Below are positions 1 through 5,685 of a DNA stretch of 7,910 nucleotides, piece after piece (the stretch's first letter is position 1; every line of letters starts with the position of its first letter). Made by a program: the position numbers and the translations under genes. Source of the stretch: Casp-Chloro-G3 sp002816715 (GTDB lineage: Bacteria; Chloroflexota; Dehalococcoidia; Lucifugimonadales; UBA3495); NCBI GenBank assembly GCA_027623815.1, contig JAQBUV010000097.1, positions 1 to 7,910 of the forward strand, given 5' to 3'. Under the pieces are notes generated by a model, which was given only the letters and a program-made list of their open reading frames with translations, was not told the DNA's origin and ran no database searches.

Positions 1-92
1 ATGAGATGGATATCGTCAGAATTAACCTGCTGATTTCCCTCGCCTTTGCCAAAGAACCCCTTTTTCAGCACCCTGTTAGTGACTATCTCAAA

Positions 93-122
93 ACTCACCG
101 CAGAGGCACAGAGGACGCTGAG
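93..122. repeat. Dispersed 30-base intergenic repeat, copy A
   Basis: The stretch begins ACTCACCGCAGAGG and ends GACGCTGAG. It matches 3009-3038 at about 25 of 30 positions by eye. Both copies lie upstream of a + strand gene: this one ends 60 bases before the tal start, the other 86 bases before the gnd start. It has a loose 7-9 base rhythm built on GCAGAG/ACAGAG/GCTGAG, a style of intergenic repeat seen in many bacterial genomes. I read it as a dispersed non-coding repeat. A shared regulatory site is possible but nothing specific supports that. Confidence 0.55.
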
Positions 123-170
123 CGCTGAACAATCCGGCCTTCTTATTAATGCTTACTTAACCTTGATTAT

Positions 171-175
171 AGGAG
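171..175 (+). promoter_or_regulatory. Ribosome binding site of tal
   Basis: AGGAG followed by a 7-base spacer to the ATG at 183, an ideal Shine-Dalgarno arrangement. The preceding ~35 bases are AT-rich and could hold the promoter, but I could not pick a -35/-10 pair with confidence. Confidence 0.75.
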
Positions 176-182
176 TTGCGCA

Positions 183-1313
183 ATGGCAAACACGATTCAA
201 CAGGCAAATACTCATGGCCAATCCATCTGGTACGACAACATTCGTCGGGGGATGATCGAGTCGGGCGAATTGCAGGCCCTGATCGAACAGGGTGTGTCTG
301 GACTGACCGCTAACCCCACCATCTTCGAGAAGGCCATCTCCGGCAACGCCGACTACGATGAGGCCCTGCTGAATCTGGCTGAAGCTGGCAAGAACCTCGA
401 GGAAGTCTACGAAGACCTGGTAATCAGCGACATTCAGTCGGCAGCCGACCTGTTGCGTCCGGCGTATGACCGGAGTGACGGCGTTGACGGTTACGCTTCG
501 CTGGAAGTTAATCCGCATCTGGCAGCGGATACCAACGGCACCGTCGCCGAGGCCAGGCGGTTCTTCAAGGCCCTCAACCGGCCCAACGCGTTGATCAAGG
601 TACCGGCCACACCCGAAGGAATACCGGCCATTCGTCAGCTAATTGGGGAGGGCATCAATGTTAACGTAACCTTGATTTTTTCGCTGGATGCCTACCGGCA
701 AGTCCAGGAGGCTTATATCGCCGGACTGGAAGAACTATCCAAAAATGGCGGCGACTTGAGCAAGGTGGCGTCGGTGGCTTCTTTCTTCGTGAGTCGCGTA
801 GATACAGCCGTGGACAACGAACTGAACCGACTGAACGGACACGGCGGCAGAAATTTGTCGGGTTTGATGGGACAGGCGGCGGTGGCCAACGCCAAGCTGG
901 CCTACAGGGCCTTCCAAGAGACCTTTGGCTCCGAGCGATTTGCCGAATTGCAGGCCAAGGGGGCGCGGGTACAGCGGCCTTTGTGGGCCAGCACCGGCAC
1001 CAAGAACGAGGCCTACAGTGATGTCCTGTACGTTGACACCCTGATCGGGCCAAACACCGTCAATACCATGCCAGATGCTACACTGGAAGCTTTTCTGGAT
1101 CACGGTCAGGTTACTGAAGCAGTGACTCAGGGCGTTGCCGAAGCAGAACAAGCTATTAAGTCCTTGGAAAGCGCCGGGGTCAGCATGTCTGGGGTCACAT
1201 CCAAGTTGCTGGCTGACGGGGTTAAGGCCTTCGCTGATTCCTTCGACCAGCTTATGGGCAACATTGAAGGGAAACGTTCCAAGCTGATGTCTGCCGCAAA
1301 GTCTCCCCGTTAG
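183..1313 (+). CDS. tal: Transaldolase
   Basis: A cytoplasmic enzyme of the non-oxidative pentose phosphate pathway. It moves a three-carbon dihydroxyacetone unit between sedoheptulose-7-phosphate and glyceraldehyde-3-phosphate, giving erythrose-4-phosphate and fructose-6-phosphate. The 376 residues show the family blocks in order: GLTANPTIFEK (40-50, the first signature with Ala where Ser/Thr is usual), the DGYASLEVNP block (102-111), ALIKVPATPEGI (136-147) with the Schiff-base lysine at K139, NVTLIFS (161-167), VASFFVSRVD (198-207) and RPLWASTGTKN (265-275). Length and motifs fit the long ~370-residue transaldolases, the type also found as the N-terminal half of Tal-Pgi fusion proteins. Here it ends in its own TAG, and pgi follows after 61 bases in the +1 frame. 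The start is supported by AGGAG at a 7-base spacing. The last codons and the stop fall inside a tandem repeat, so the C-terminal SPR may be lineage-specific. Confidence 0.96.
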   Translation: MANTIQQANTHGQSIWYDNIRRGMIESGELQALIEQGVSGLTANPTIFEKAISGNADYDEALLNLAEAGKNLEEVYEDLVISDIQSAADLLRPAYDRSDGVDGYASLEVNPHLAADTNGTVAEARRFFKALNRPNALIKVPATPEGIPAIRQLIGEGINVNVTLIFSLDAYRQVQEAYIAGLEELSKNGGDLSKVASVASFFVSRVDTAVDNELNRLNGHGGRNLSGLMGQAAVANAKLAYRAFQETFGSERFAELQAKGARVQRPLWASTGTKNEAYSDVLYVDTLIGPNTVNTMPDATLEAFLDHGQVTEAVTQGVAEAEQAIKSLESAGVSMSGVTSKLLADGVKAFADSFDQLMGNIEGKRSKLMSAAKSPR

Positions 1314-1350
1314 TCTCACCCGTTAGTCTCCCCGTTAGTCTCACCCGTGA
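1301..1350. repeat. 25-bp tandem repeat (two copies) spanning the tal stop codon
   Basis: Two 25-bp units (1301-1325 and 1326-1350) differ at one position (TTA against TGA at the end). Each unit is a 12-mer GTCTCCCCGTTA followed by a 13-mer GTCTCACCCGTTA, so the block is also a 12/13-mer repeated four times. The first 12-mer contains the tal stop (CGT TAG, stop at 1311-1313), so the array begins within the coding end and runs on into the tal-pgi gap. This is typical of slippage-prone minisatellites. Confidence 0.9.
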
Positions 1351-1374
1351 GCTTTAGGGGAAGGGGGTGGAGGT

Positions 1375-2985
1375 ATGAAGTTGGTGGATAACCTGCCCCG
1401 ATTGGAAACTGTACTATCTGATCTAAGGCAACATGACGTGGTGCGCCGGATTTGGCAGGGCGACCACACTGTTTGGAAGCCAGACCCCACGGAGATCACC
1501 GACCGCTTGGGCTGGCTGACCGTGGCCGATGCCATGCGGGAGCAGCTTCCGGCCCTTCAGGACTTCGCCAAAGAGGTCAAAGACAGTGGCTTCCGCCATG
1601 TAGTTCTGCTGGGCATGGGCGGTAGCAGTCTGGGGCCGGAGGTGCTGCGCCAGACATTTGGCAGCGCGCCCGGTTACCCTGAACTAATTGTGCTGGACTC
1701 GACGGCACCAGCCTGGGTGCAGTCGGTGGCCGACGCCATTGACCCGGCCAAAACTCTGTTCCTGGTGTCCTCCAAGTCCGGTTCCACCATTGAACCCAAC
1801 GCTTTCTATGCCCATTTCCGTGGCTTGGTGGAATTGGCGGTGGGCCAAGATCAGGCTGGTCAGCACTTTGTGGCAATCACCGACCCTGGCACCGTCCTGT
1901 ATACCCTGGCCAGCCAGACCGGCTTCCGTAGGGCCTTCTCCAACCAGCCGGACATTGGCGGCAGATACTCGGTTCTCTCTTATTTTGGGTTGGTTCCCGC
2001 GGCGTTAATCGGGCTGAACTTACCCAAATTGCTGGATAGTGTTGACCAGATGTGCAGTCTTTGCGGTCCGGGAGTACCCGGCCAAGACAACCCCGGTTCC
2101 TGGCTGGGTGCAGTGATGGCGGCAGGGGTGCGGCAGAATCGTGACAAGCTGACACTGGTGACATCCCCGTCAATCGGAAGCTTTGGCCTTTGGGTCGAGC
2201 AGTTGTTGGCCGAGAGTACCGGCAAGGAAGGCACCGGCATTGTTCCCATAGCCGGCGAACCGCTGCTGCCGCCAGAGTCCTACGGTCAGGACCGGCTGTT
2301 CGTACACCTGCGGCTGGCAGGCGACGACAATGCAGCAGTCGATTCGGCGGTGGAAAGCATGCAAGGTGCGGGCCACCCGGTGGTGCGGCTGGACTGGCAA
2401 GACCGCTACGACCTGGGGGCCGAGTTCTTCCGCTGGGAGTTCGCTACGGCAGTAGCCGGGTCGGCGCTGGGCATCAATCCCTTCGATCAACCCAACGTTC
2501 AGTCGGCCAAAGACCAGACCGATAGCGTCTTGAGCCAGTACCGGTCTAGCGGGGAGTTACCCGCCACGGAAAGCGTTGGCTTTCTCGGCGGTTTGTTGCA
2601 GCATGCTAAGCCCGGCGACTATCTGGCCATTATGGTCTACGGGCTGGAAACCCCGCAGCTTGACCAGGCATTGCAGTCGCTTCGCAGACGGGTTATGGAG
2701 CGTCACCAGATCGCCACCACATTGGGTTATGGCCCGCGCTTCTTGCACTCCACCGGGCAGATGCATAAAGGCGGCCCCAACTCGGCACTGTTTCTGCAAA
2801 TTACCGTGGAGCATCAAGAAGATATACCGATACCAGGTTATCCTTTCACCTTCGGCGTGCTGAACAACGCCCAATCAGCAGGGGATTTCCAGGCGTTAGT
2901 GGTCTCCGGTCGGAGAGCGGTGAGGGTCAACCTGGGCACCGATGCAGAATCTGGGGTTGCCAAGCTGCTGGCAGAGATAACGTAA
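1375..2985 (+). CDS. pgi: Glucose-6-phosphate isomerase (Tal-Pgi-fusion type)
   Basis: Interconverts glucose-6-phosphate and fructose-6-phosphate in the cytoplasm, linking glycolysis/gluconeogenesis to the pentose phosphate cycle. The 536 residues carry two sugar-isomerase (SIS) domains. The first has the glycine-rich LGMGGSSLGPEVL (79-91), the phosphate-binding VSSKSGSTIEPN (131-142) and DIGGRYSVLS (193-202), which matches the first PGI signature. QLLAESTGKEG (276-286) and GINPFDQPNVQSAKDQT (366-382) correspond to the conserved Glu region and the second PGI signature, here with Gln where classical enzymes have Glu. A conserved GQMHKGGP follows at 461-468. This resembles the isomerase half of bifunctional transaldolase/phosphoglucose isomerase proteins more than E. 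coli Pgi. Start choice: AAGGGGG at 1361-1367 is well spaced for ATG 1375, while GGAGG at 1369-1373 lies only one base from it and would better suit TTG 1381. I keep the ATG. The gene follows tal by 61 bases and is probably cotranscribed with it. Confidence 0.94.
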   Translation: MKLVDNLPRLETVLSDLRQHDVVRRIWQGDHTVWKPDPTEITDRLGWLTVADAMREQLPALQDFAKEVKDSGFRHVVLLGMGGSSLGPEVLRQTFGSAPGYPELIVLDSTAPAWVQSVADAIDPAKTLFLVSSKSGSTIEPNAFYAHFRGLVELAVGQDQAGQHFVAITDPGTVLYTLASQTGFRRAFSNQPDIGGRYSVLSYFGLVPAALIGLNLPKLLDSVDQMCSLCGPGVPGQDNPGSWLGAVMAAGVRQNRDKLTLVTSPSIGSFGLWVEQLLAESTGKEGTGIVPIAGEPLLPPESYGQDRLFVHLRLAGDDNAAVDSAVESMQGAGHPVVRLDWQDRYDLGAEFFRWEFATAVAGSALGINPFDQPNVQSAKDQTDSVLSQYRSSGELPATESVGFLGGLLQHAKPGDYLAIMVYGLETPQLDQALQSLRRRVMERHQIATTLGYGPRFLHSTGQMHKGGPNSALFLQITVEHQEDIPIPGYPFTFGVLNNAQSAGDFQALVVSGRRAVRVNLGTDAESGVAKLLAEIT

Positions 2986-3008
2986 CATCGAGGGGTAATT
3001 ATCACCAC

Positions 3009-3038
3009 ACTTACCGCAGAGCCGCCGAGACCGCTGAG
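3009..3038. repeat. Dispersed 30-base intergenic repeat, copy B
   Basis: This is the second copy of the repeat at 93-122, in the same orientation and again upstream of a + strand gene (gnd). It starts ACTTACCGCAGAG and ends ACCGCTGAG. Its last nine bases (3030-3038) are perfectly inverted at 3075-3083 (CTCAGCGGT), where the surrounding sequence GTGCGTCTCAGCGG looks like the reverse complement of the same repeat family. The gap therefore holds one direct copy and one partial inverted copy separated by 36 bases. Confidence 0.6.
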
Positions 3039-3083
3039 GTGGGAAGGAAAATGTCTTCTCCGCGAACTGTGCGTCTCAGCGGT
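3030..3083. repeat. Inverted repeat in the pgi-gnd gap
   Basis: ACCGCTGAG at 3030-3038 pairs perfectly with CTCAGCGGT at 3075-3083. The right arm is followed by TTT (GGTTTTG). The 36-base loop is long for an intrinsic terminator and the T run is short, so I treat this as part of the repeat. Weak termination or transcript processing between pgi and gnd is possible. Confidence 0.5.
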
Positions 3084-3113
3084 TTTGAAAACGGATTTCT
3101 ATTAGTGACCAGG

Positions 3114-3118
3114 GGAGG
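3114..3118 (+). promoter_or_regulatory. Ribosome binding site deciding the GTG start of gnd
   Basis: GGAGG sits six bases before GTG 3125. The next in-frame ATG (3137) would lie 18 bases from this site and would cut into the first strand of the Rossmann fold, so the GTG is the better start. Confidence 0.8.
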
Positions 3119-3124
3119 ATAATC

Positions 3125-4033
3125 GTGGAACTGGGTATGATTGGGCTGGGCCGCATGGGCGGCAACATGGTGCAGAGATTGTTGCTGGGTGGGCATCGGG
3201 TGGTGACCTATGACCGCAGTGAGCAAGCGGTGGCGGCGAGCCAGTCGCAGGGAGCGGCTGGAGCGTCGTCCCTGGAAGAACTGGTGGGCAAGTTGGCTTC
3301 TCCCCGGGCAGTATGGATCATGGTGCCAGCTGGACAGCCCACCGACGAGACTATTGACAGCTTGATACCCCTGTTGTCCTCCGGTGATACCGTCCTGGAC
3401 GGCGGCAACGCCAACTACAAAGACAGTATGCGGCGCGCGGCAAAACTAGCGGAAAACGGCATAGACTTCATGGACGTGGGCACCAGCGGGGGCATCTGGG
3501 GTTTGGCCGAAGGCTATTCTCTAATGATTGGCGGCAAACCGGAGACCTTCCAGCGGTTGGAGTCCATATTCCAGACCCTGGCTCCCGCCGCAGACAAGGG
3601 TTACAGCCATGTTGGCCCGGTGGGCGCGGGCCACTTTGTAAAGATGGTGCATAACGGCGTGGAATACGGGCTGATGCAGGCTTACGCCGAGGGCTTCGAG
3701 ATTATGGATGCAAAGAAAGAATTTGGCTTGGACCTCCGGCAAATTGCCGAAACCTGGCGGCACGGCAGTGTTGTCCGTTCCTGGCTGCTGGACTTGGCGG
3801 TGGATGCGCTGGCGGCAGACCCCAACCTGGAAAGCCTGCAAGCCTATGTTGACGATTCGGGCGAAGGCCGTTGGACGGTACAGGAGGCGGTGGATTTGGC
3901 GGTGCCCGCGCCGGTCATCACTCTGTCGTTGCAGCAGCGGTTCCGCTCCCGGCAGGAACAACCCTTTGGGGCCAAGATGCTGGCGGCTTTGCGGCAACAG
4001 TTCGGTGGGCATGCCGTCAAGGAAAGTGAATGA
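3125..4033 (+). CDS. gnd: 6-Phosphogluconate dehydrogenase, decarboxylating, short form
   Basis: Oxidatively decarboxylates 6-phosphogluconate to ribulose-5-phosphate and CO2 with NAD(P)+, the third step of the oxidative pentose phosphate pathway. The 302-residue protein has an N-terminal Rossmann fold with GLGRMG (7-12) and the acidic residue D30 at the end of the second strand (VVTYDRS). DGGNANYKDS (92-101) and DVGTSGG (117-123) follow, then VGAGHFVKMVHNGVEYG (166-182) with the expected catalytic Lys at 173 and Asn at 177. A helical domain carries DSGEGRWT (244-251) in place of the classical KGTGxWT block. The length fits the short (~300-residue) class (YqeC-like) rather than the ~470-residue E. 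coli Gnd. The GTG start gives MELGMIGLGRMGG, the usual N-terminus of this class. The gene overlaps zwf by ATGA. D30 argues for NAD+ use, but R31 is kept, so dual specificity is possible. Confidence 0.95.
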   Translation: MELGMIGLGRMGGNMVQRLLLGGHRVVTYDRSEQAVAASQSQGAAGASSLEELVGKLASPRAVWIMVPAGQPTDETIDSLIPLLSSGDTVLDGGNANYKDSMRRAAKLAENGIDFMDVGTSGGIWGLAEGYSLMIGGKPETFQRLESIFQTLAPAADKGYSHVGPVGAGHFVKMVHNGVEYGLMQAYAEGFEIMDAKKEFGLDLRQIAETWRHGSVVRSWLLDLAVDALAADPNLESLQAYVDDSGEGRWTVQEAVDLAVPAPVITLSLQQRFRSRQEQPFGAKMLAALRQQFGGHAVKESE

Positions 4034-5514
4034 TGCCGACAGCCGAGACCACCACCCTGGTAATCTTCGGCGCTAGCGGGGACTTGACTCACCGGAAGCT
4101 GGTGCCGGCTTTATGCAGTCTCAATTGCAAGGGCCGTCTGCCCCAGGACTTGAACATTGTGGGTGTGTCCCGTCGGCCCCTGTCCGACGATGAATTTCGT
4201 GCATCTCTCTATCAGGGAATGCAGGACGGCGGCGAGTTCGTGGCGTCGCCCGAGCAATGGGGAGAGTTCTCACGGCGGATATTTTATGTCGCTGGCGACG
4301 TTGGTTCGGCGGAGAATCTGGCCCCCTTGCAGCAGCGACTCGCTGAGGTGGAGGGAGGGCCGGACGTAGCCGCCAACCGGCTCTACTATCTCGCCCTGGC
4401 GCCCTCATTGTATGAACCCGCGATCAGGAGTCTGTCCCAGGCCAAGATGGTGGCTGAGGATGGCGGATGGCGGCGGGTGGTAATCGAAAAGCCCTTTGGG
4501 TCAGACTTGACCTCGGCGCAAAAGCTGAACGAGACCGTTCATTCGGCATTTCAGGAGCATCAAGTATTCCGCATTGACCACTACCTGGGTAAAGAGACGG
4601 TGCAAAACCTGATGGTGTTCCGCTTCGGCAACACCATCTTTGAGCCGATCTGGAACCGTAACTACATTGACCACGTCCAGTTAACCGTAGCCGAAACTGT
4701 GTCGGTCTCGGAGCGAGCCGATTACTACGATCAGGCTGGCGTGCTGCGGGATATGTTCCAGAACCACCTGCTGCAACTGTTGACCCTGGTGGCGATGGAA
4801 CCGCCCGCCCAGTTTGAAGCCGATGCGATGCGCAACGAGAAGGTAAAGGTGCTGAACGCGGTGCGGCGCATTTCCCCAGAAGAAGCTGGCTGCCATACCG
4901 TGCATGCCCAATACAACGGGTACTGTGATGAGGAGGGAGTTGGGGACAACTCAGTCACGCCCACCTTCGCCGCGCTGCGCCTATACGTGGACAACTGGCG
5001 CTGGCAGGGAGTGCCCTTCTATCTGCGCTCCGGAAAGGCATTGGCCGAGAAGGCCACCGAAATCATCATTCAGTTCCGACGTCCGCCCCACATGTTGTTT
5101 CCCATTGAGGAAGGCAAGGATATCCCGGCCAATGTGCTGGCCATCTGCGTGCAACCCGACGAGGGGTTTCACCTGGAATTTCAGGCCAAGACTCCTGACG
5201 CTGGCCTACAAATGAGTCCCGTTGACCTGGAGTTTCACTATCAAGATGCCTTTGATCAGGCCATACCTGATTCGTATGAACGGCTTTTGCTGGATGCCTT
5301 GAACGGTGATGCGTCACTGTTCATACGCAGCGACGAGATTGAGCAGTCCTGGGGCATCATCGACCCCATCATTTACGGCCTGGCTAGCTCAGACATGCCG
5401 CCGCCGTATGAATACGAGCCGGGAAACTGGGGGCCAGAGCAGTCCAACGTTTTCCTCGGCCTGGATGACCGGGCCTGGCTGAGAGGATGCGGCGAACATA
5501 AGTCGGGCGGCTAG
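4030..5514 (+). CDS. zwf: Glucose-6-phosphate 1-dehydrogenase
   Basis: Oxidises glucose-6-phosphate to 6-phosphoglucono-1,5-lactone with NAD(P)+, the entry step of the oxidative pentose phosphate pathway, in the cytoplasm. The 494 residues begin with the nucleotide-binding FGASGDLTHRKL (13-24). They continue with GVSRRPLSDDEF (45-56), VIEKPFGSDL (151-160), the substrate-binding signature RIDHYLGKE (181-189) and FQNHLLQLL (243-251), whose H246 is in the position of the catalytic histidine. R48 aligns with the arginine that contacts the NADP+ 2'-phosphate in the Leuconostoc enzyme, so NADP+ use is plausible. Length is normal for the family and there is no fused lactonase. The ATG at 4030 overlaps the gnd stop. 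A second ATG at 4033 is the alternative, and AAGGA at 4019-4023 could serve either. The overlap implies translational coupling, matching the consecutive roles of the two enzymes apart from the lactonase step, which is not encoded here. Confidence 0.97.
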   Translation: MMPTAETTTLVIFGASGDLTHRKLVPALCSLNCKGRLPQDLNIVGVSRRPLSDDEFRASLYQGMQDGGEFVASPEQWGEFSRRIFYVAGDVGSAENLAPLQQRLAEVEGGPDVAANRLYYLALAPSLYEPAIRSLSQAKMVAEDGGWRRVVIEKPFGSDLTSAQKLNETVHSAFQEHQVFRIDHYLGKETVQNLMVFRFGNTIFEPIWNRNYIDHVQLTVAETVSVSERADYYDQAGVLRDMFQNHLLQLLTLVAMEPPAQFEADAMRNEKVKVLNAVRRISPEEAGCHTVHAQYNGYCDEEGVGDNSVTPTFAALRLYVDNWRWQGVPFYLRSGKALAEKATEIIIQFRRPPHMLFPIEEGKDIPANVLAICVQPDEGFHLEFQAKTPDAGLQMSPVDLEFHYQDAFDQAIPDSYERLLLDALNGDASLFIRSDEIEQSWGIIDPIIYGLASSDMPPPYEYEPGNWGPEQSNVFLGLDDRAWLRGCGEHKSGG

Positions 5515-5531
5515 ACTTCTAGGACGCTTTC

Positions 5532-5545
5532 TGAGGCAACGATAT
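5532..5545. repeat. 14-bp direct repeat, left copy
   Basis: TGAGGCAACGATAT is identical to 5672-5685, where it forms the ribosome binding site and first two bases of the ATG of the downstream phosphatase gene. The left copy directly abuts the first REP-like hairpin unit at 5546. It has no open gene behind it, so it looks like a duplicated remnant of the original leader. Confidence 0.8.
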
Positions 5546-5633
5546 CCGTCGCTCCGGCGAATGCCGGAGCCCAGAGACCCTCTCTGGTTGATTAGGATAT
5601 GCCCCTGGATTCCGGCCTTCGCCGGAATGACGG
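5546..5633. repeat. Pair of inverted REP-like palindromes
   Basis: Two related units face each other. Unit 1 (5546-5576) starts CCGTC and contains the hairpin GCTCCGGC-GAAT-GCCGGAGC (5551-5570), followed by CCAGAG. Unit 2 (5602-5633) contains ATTCCGGC-CTTC-GCCGGAAT (5609-5628) and ends GACGG, so its reverse complement begins CCGTCATTCCGGCGAAGG and aligns with unit 1. A further short inverted repeat, CCAGAGA/TCTCTGG, lies at 5571-5587. This is the widespread CCGGAATGACGG/CTGGATTCCGG class of bacterial intergenic palindromes, probably moved by a REP-type mechanism. As RNA, the hairpins would sit 3' of zwf and could stabilise or attenuate that transcript. Confidence 0.85.
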
Positions 5634-5671
5634 TTCTCTGGACTACGGCAGATTTTCTTACAAAATGCGGT

Positions 5672-5685
5672 TGAGGCAACGATAT
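5672..5685. repeat. 14-bp direct repeat, right copy
   Basis: TGAGGCAACGATAT is identical to 5532-5545, offset by 140 bases. It overlaps the phosphatase start codon. The two copies bracket the REP pair, but 38 bases of other sequence (5634-5671) lie between the second REP unit and this copy. Confidence 0.8.
5673..5676 (+). promoter_or_regulatory. Ribosome binding site of the phosphatase gene
   Basis: GAGG lies seven bases before ATG 5684, inside the right copy of the 14-bp direct repeat (5672-5685). Confidence 0.6.

Noticed and set aside
56..76. CCCCTTTTTCAGCACCCTG, whose reverse complement (GGGTGCTGAAAAAGGGG) vaguely resembles insertion sequence ends
   Set aside because: There is no partner end, target duplication or transposase in view; a memory-level resemblance only.
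3..128. Open frame from the left edge to TGA at 126-128 that could be the tail of an upstream gene
   Set aside because: Its second half translates the dispersed repeat and the first half resembles no family I know. Coding cannot be claimed from about 40 residues.
735..1319. Minus-strand open frame of 194 codons opposite tal
   Set aside because: It lies antisense to a well-conserved transaldolase, with no family motif or credible ribosome binding site.
3030..3083. Intrinsic terminator between pgi and gnd
   Set aside because: The 36-base loop and a run of only four T's make it weak. It is better explained as inverted copies of the dispersed repeat.
5546..5633. CRISPR array
   Set aside because: There are only two units, in opposite orientation, palindromic and slightly different in sequence, with no spacer series. 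They are REP-like elements.
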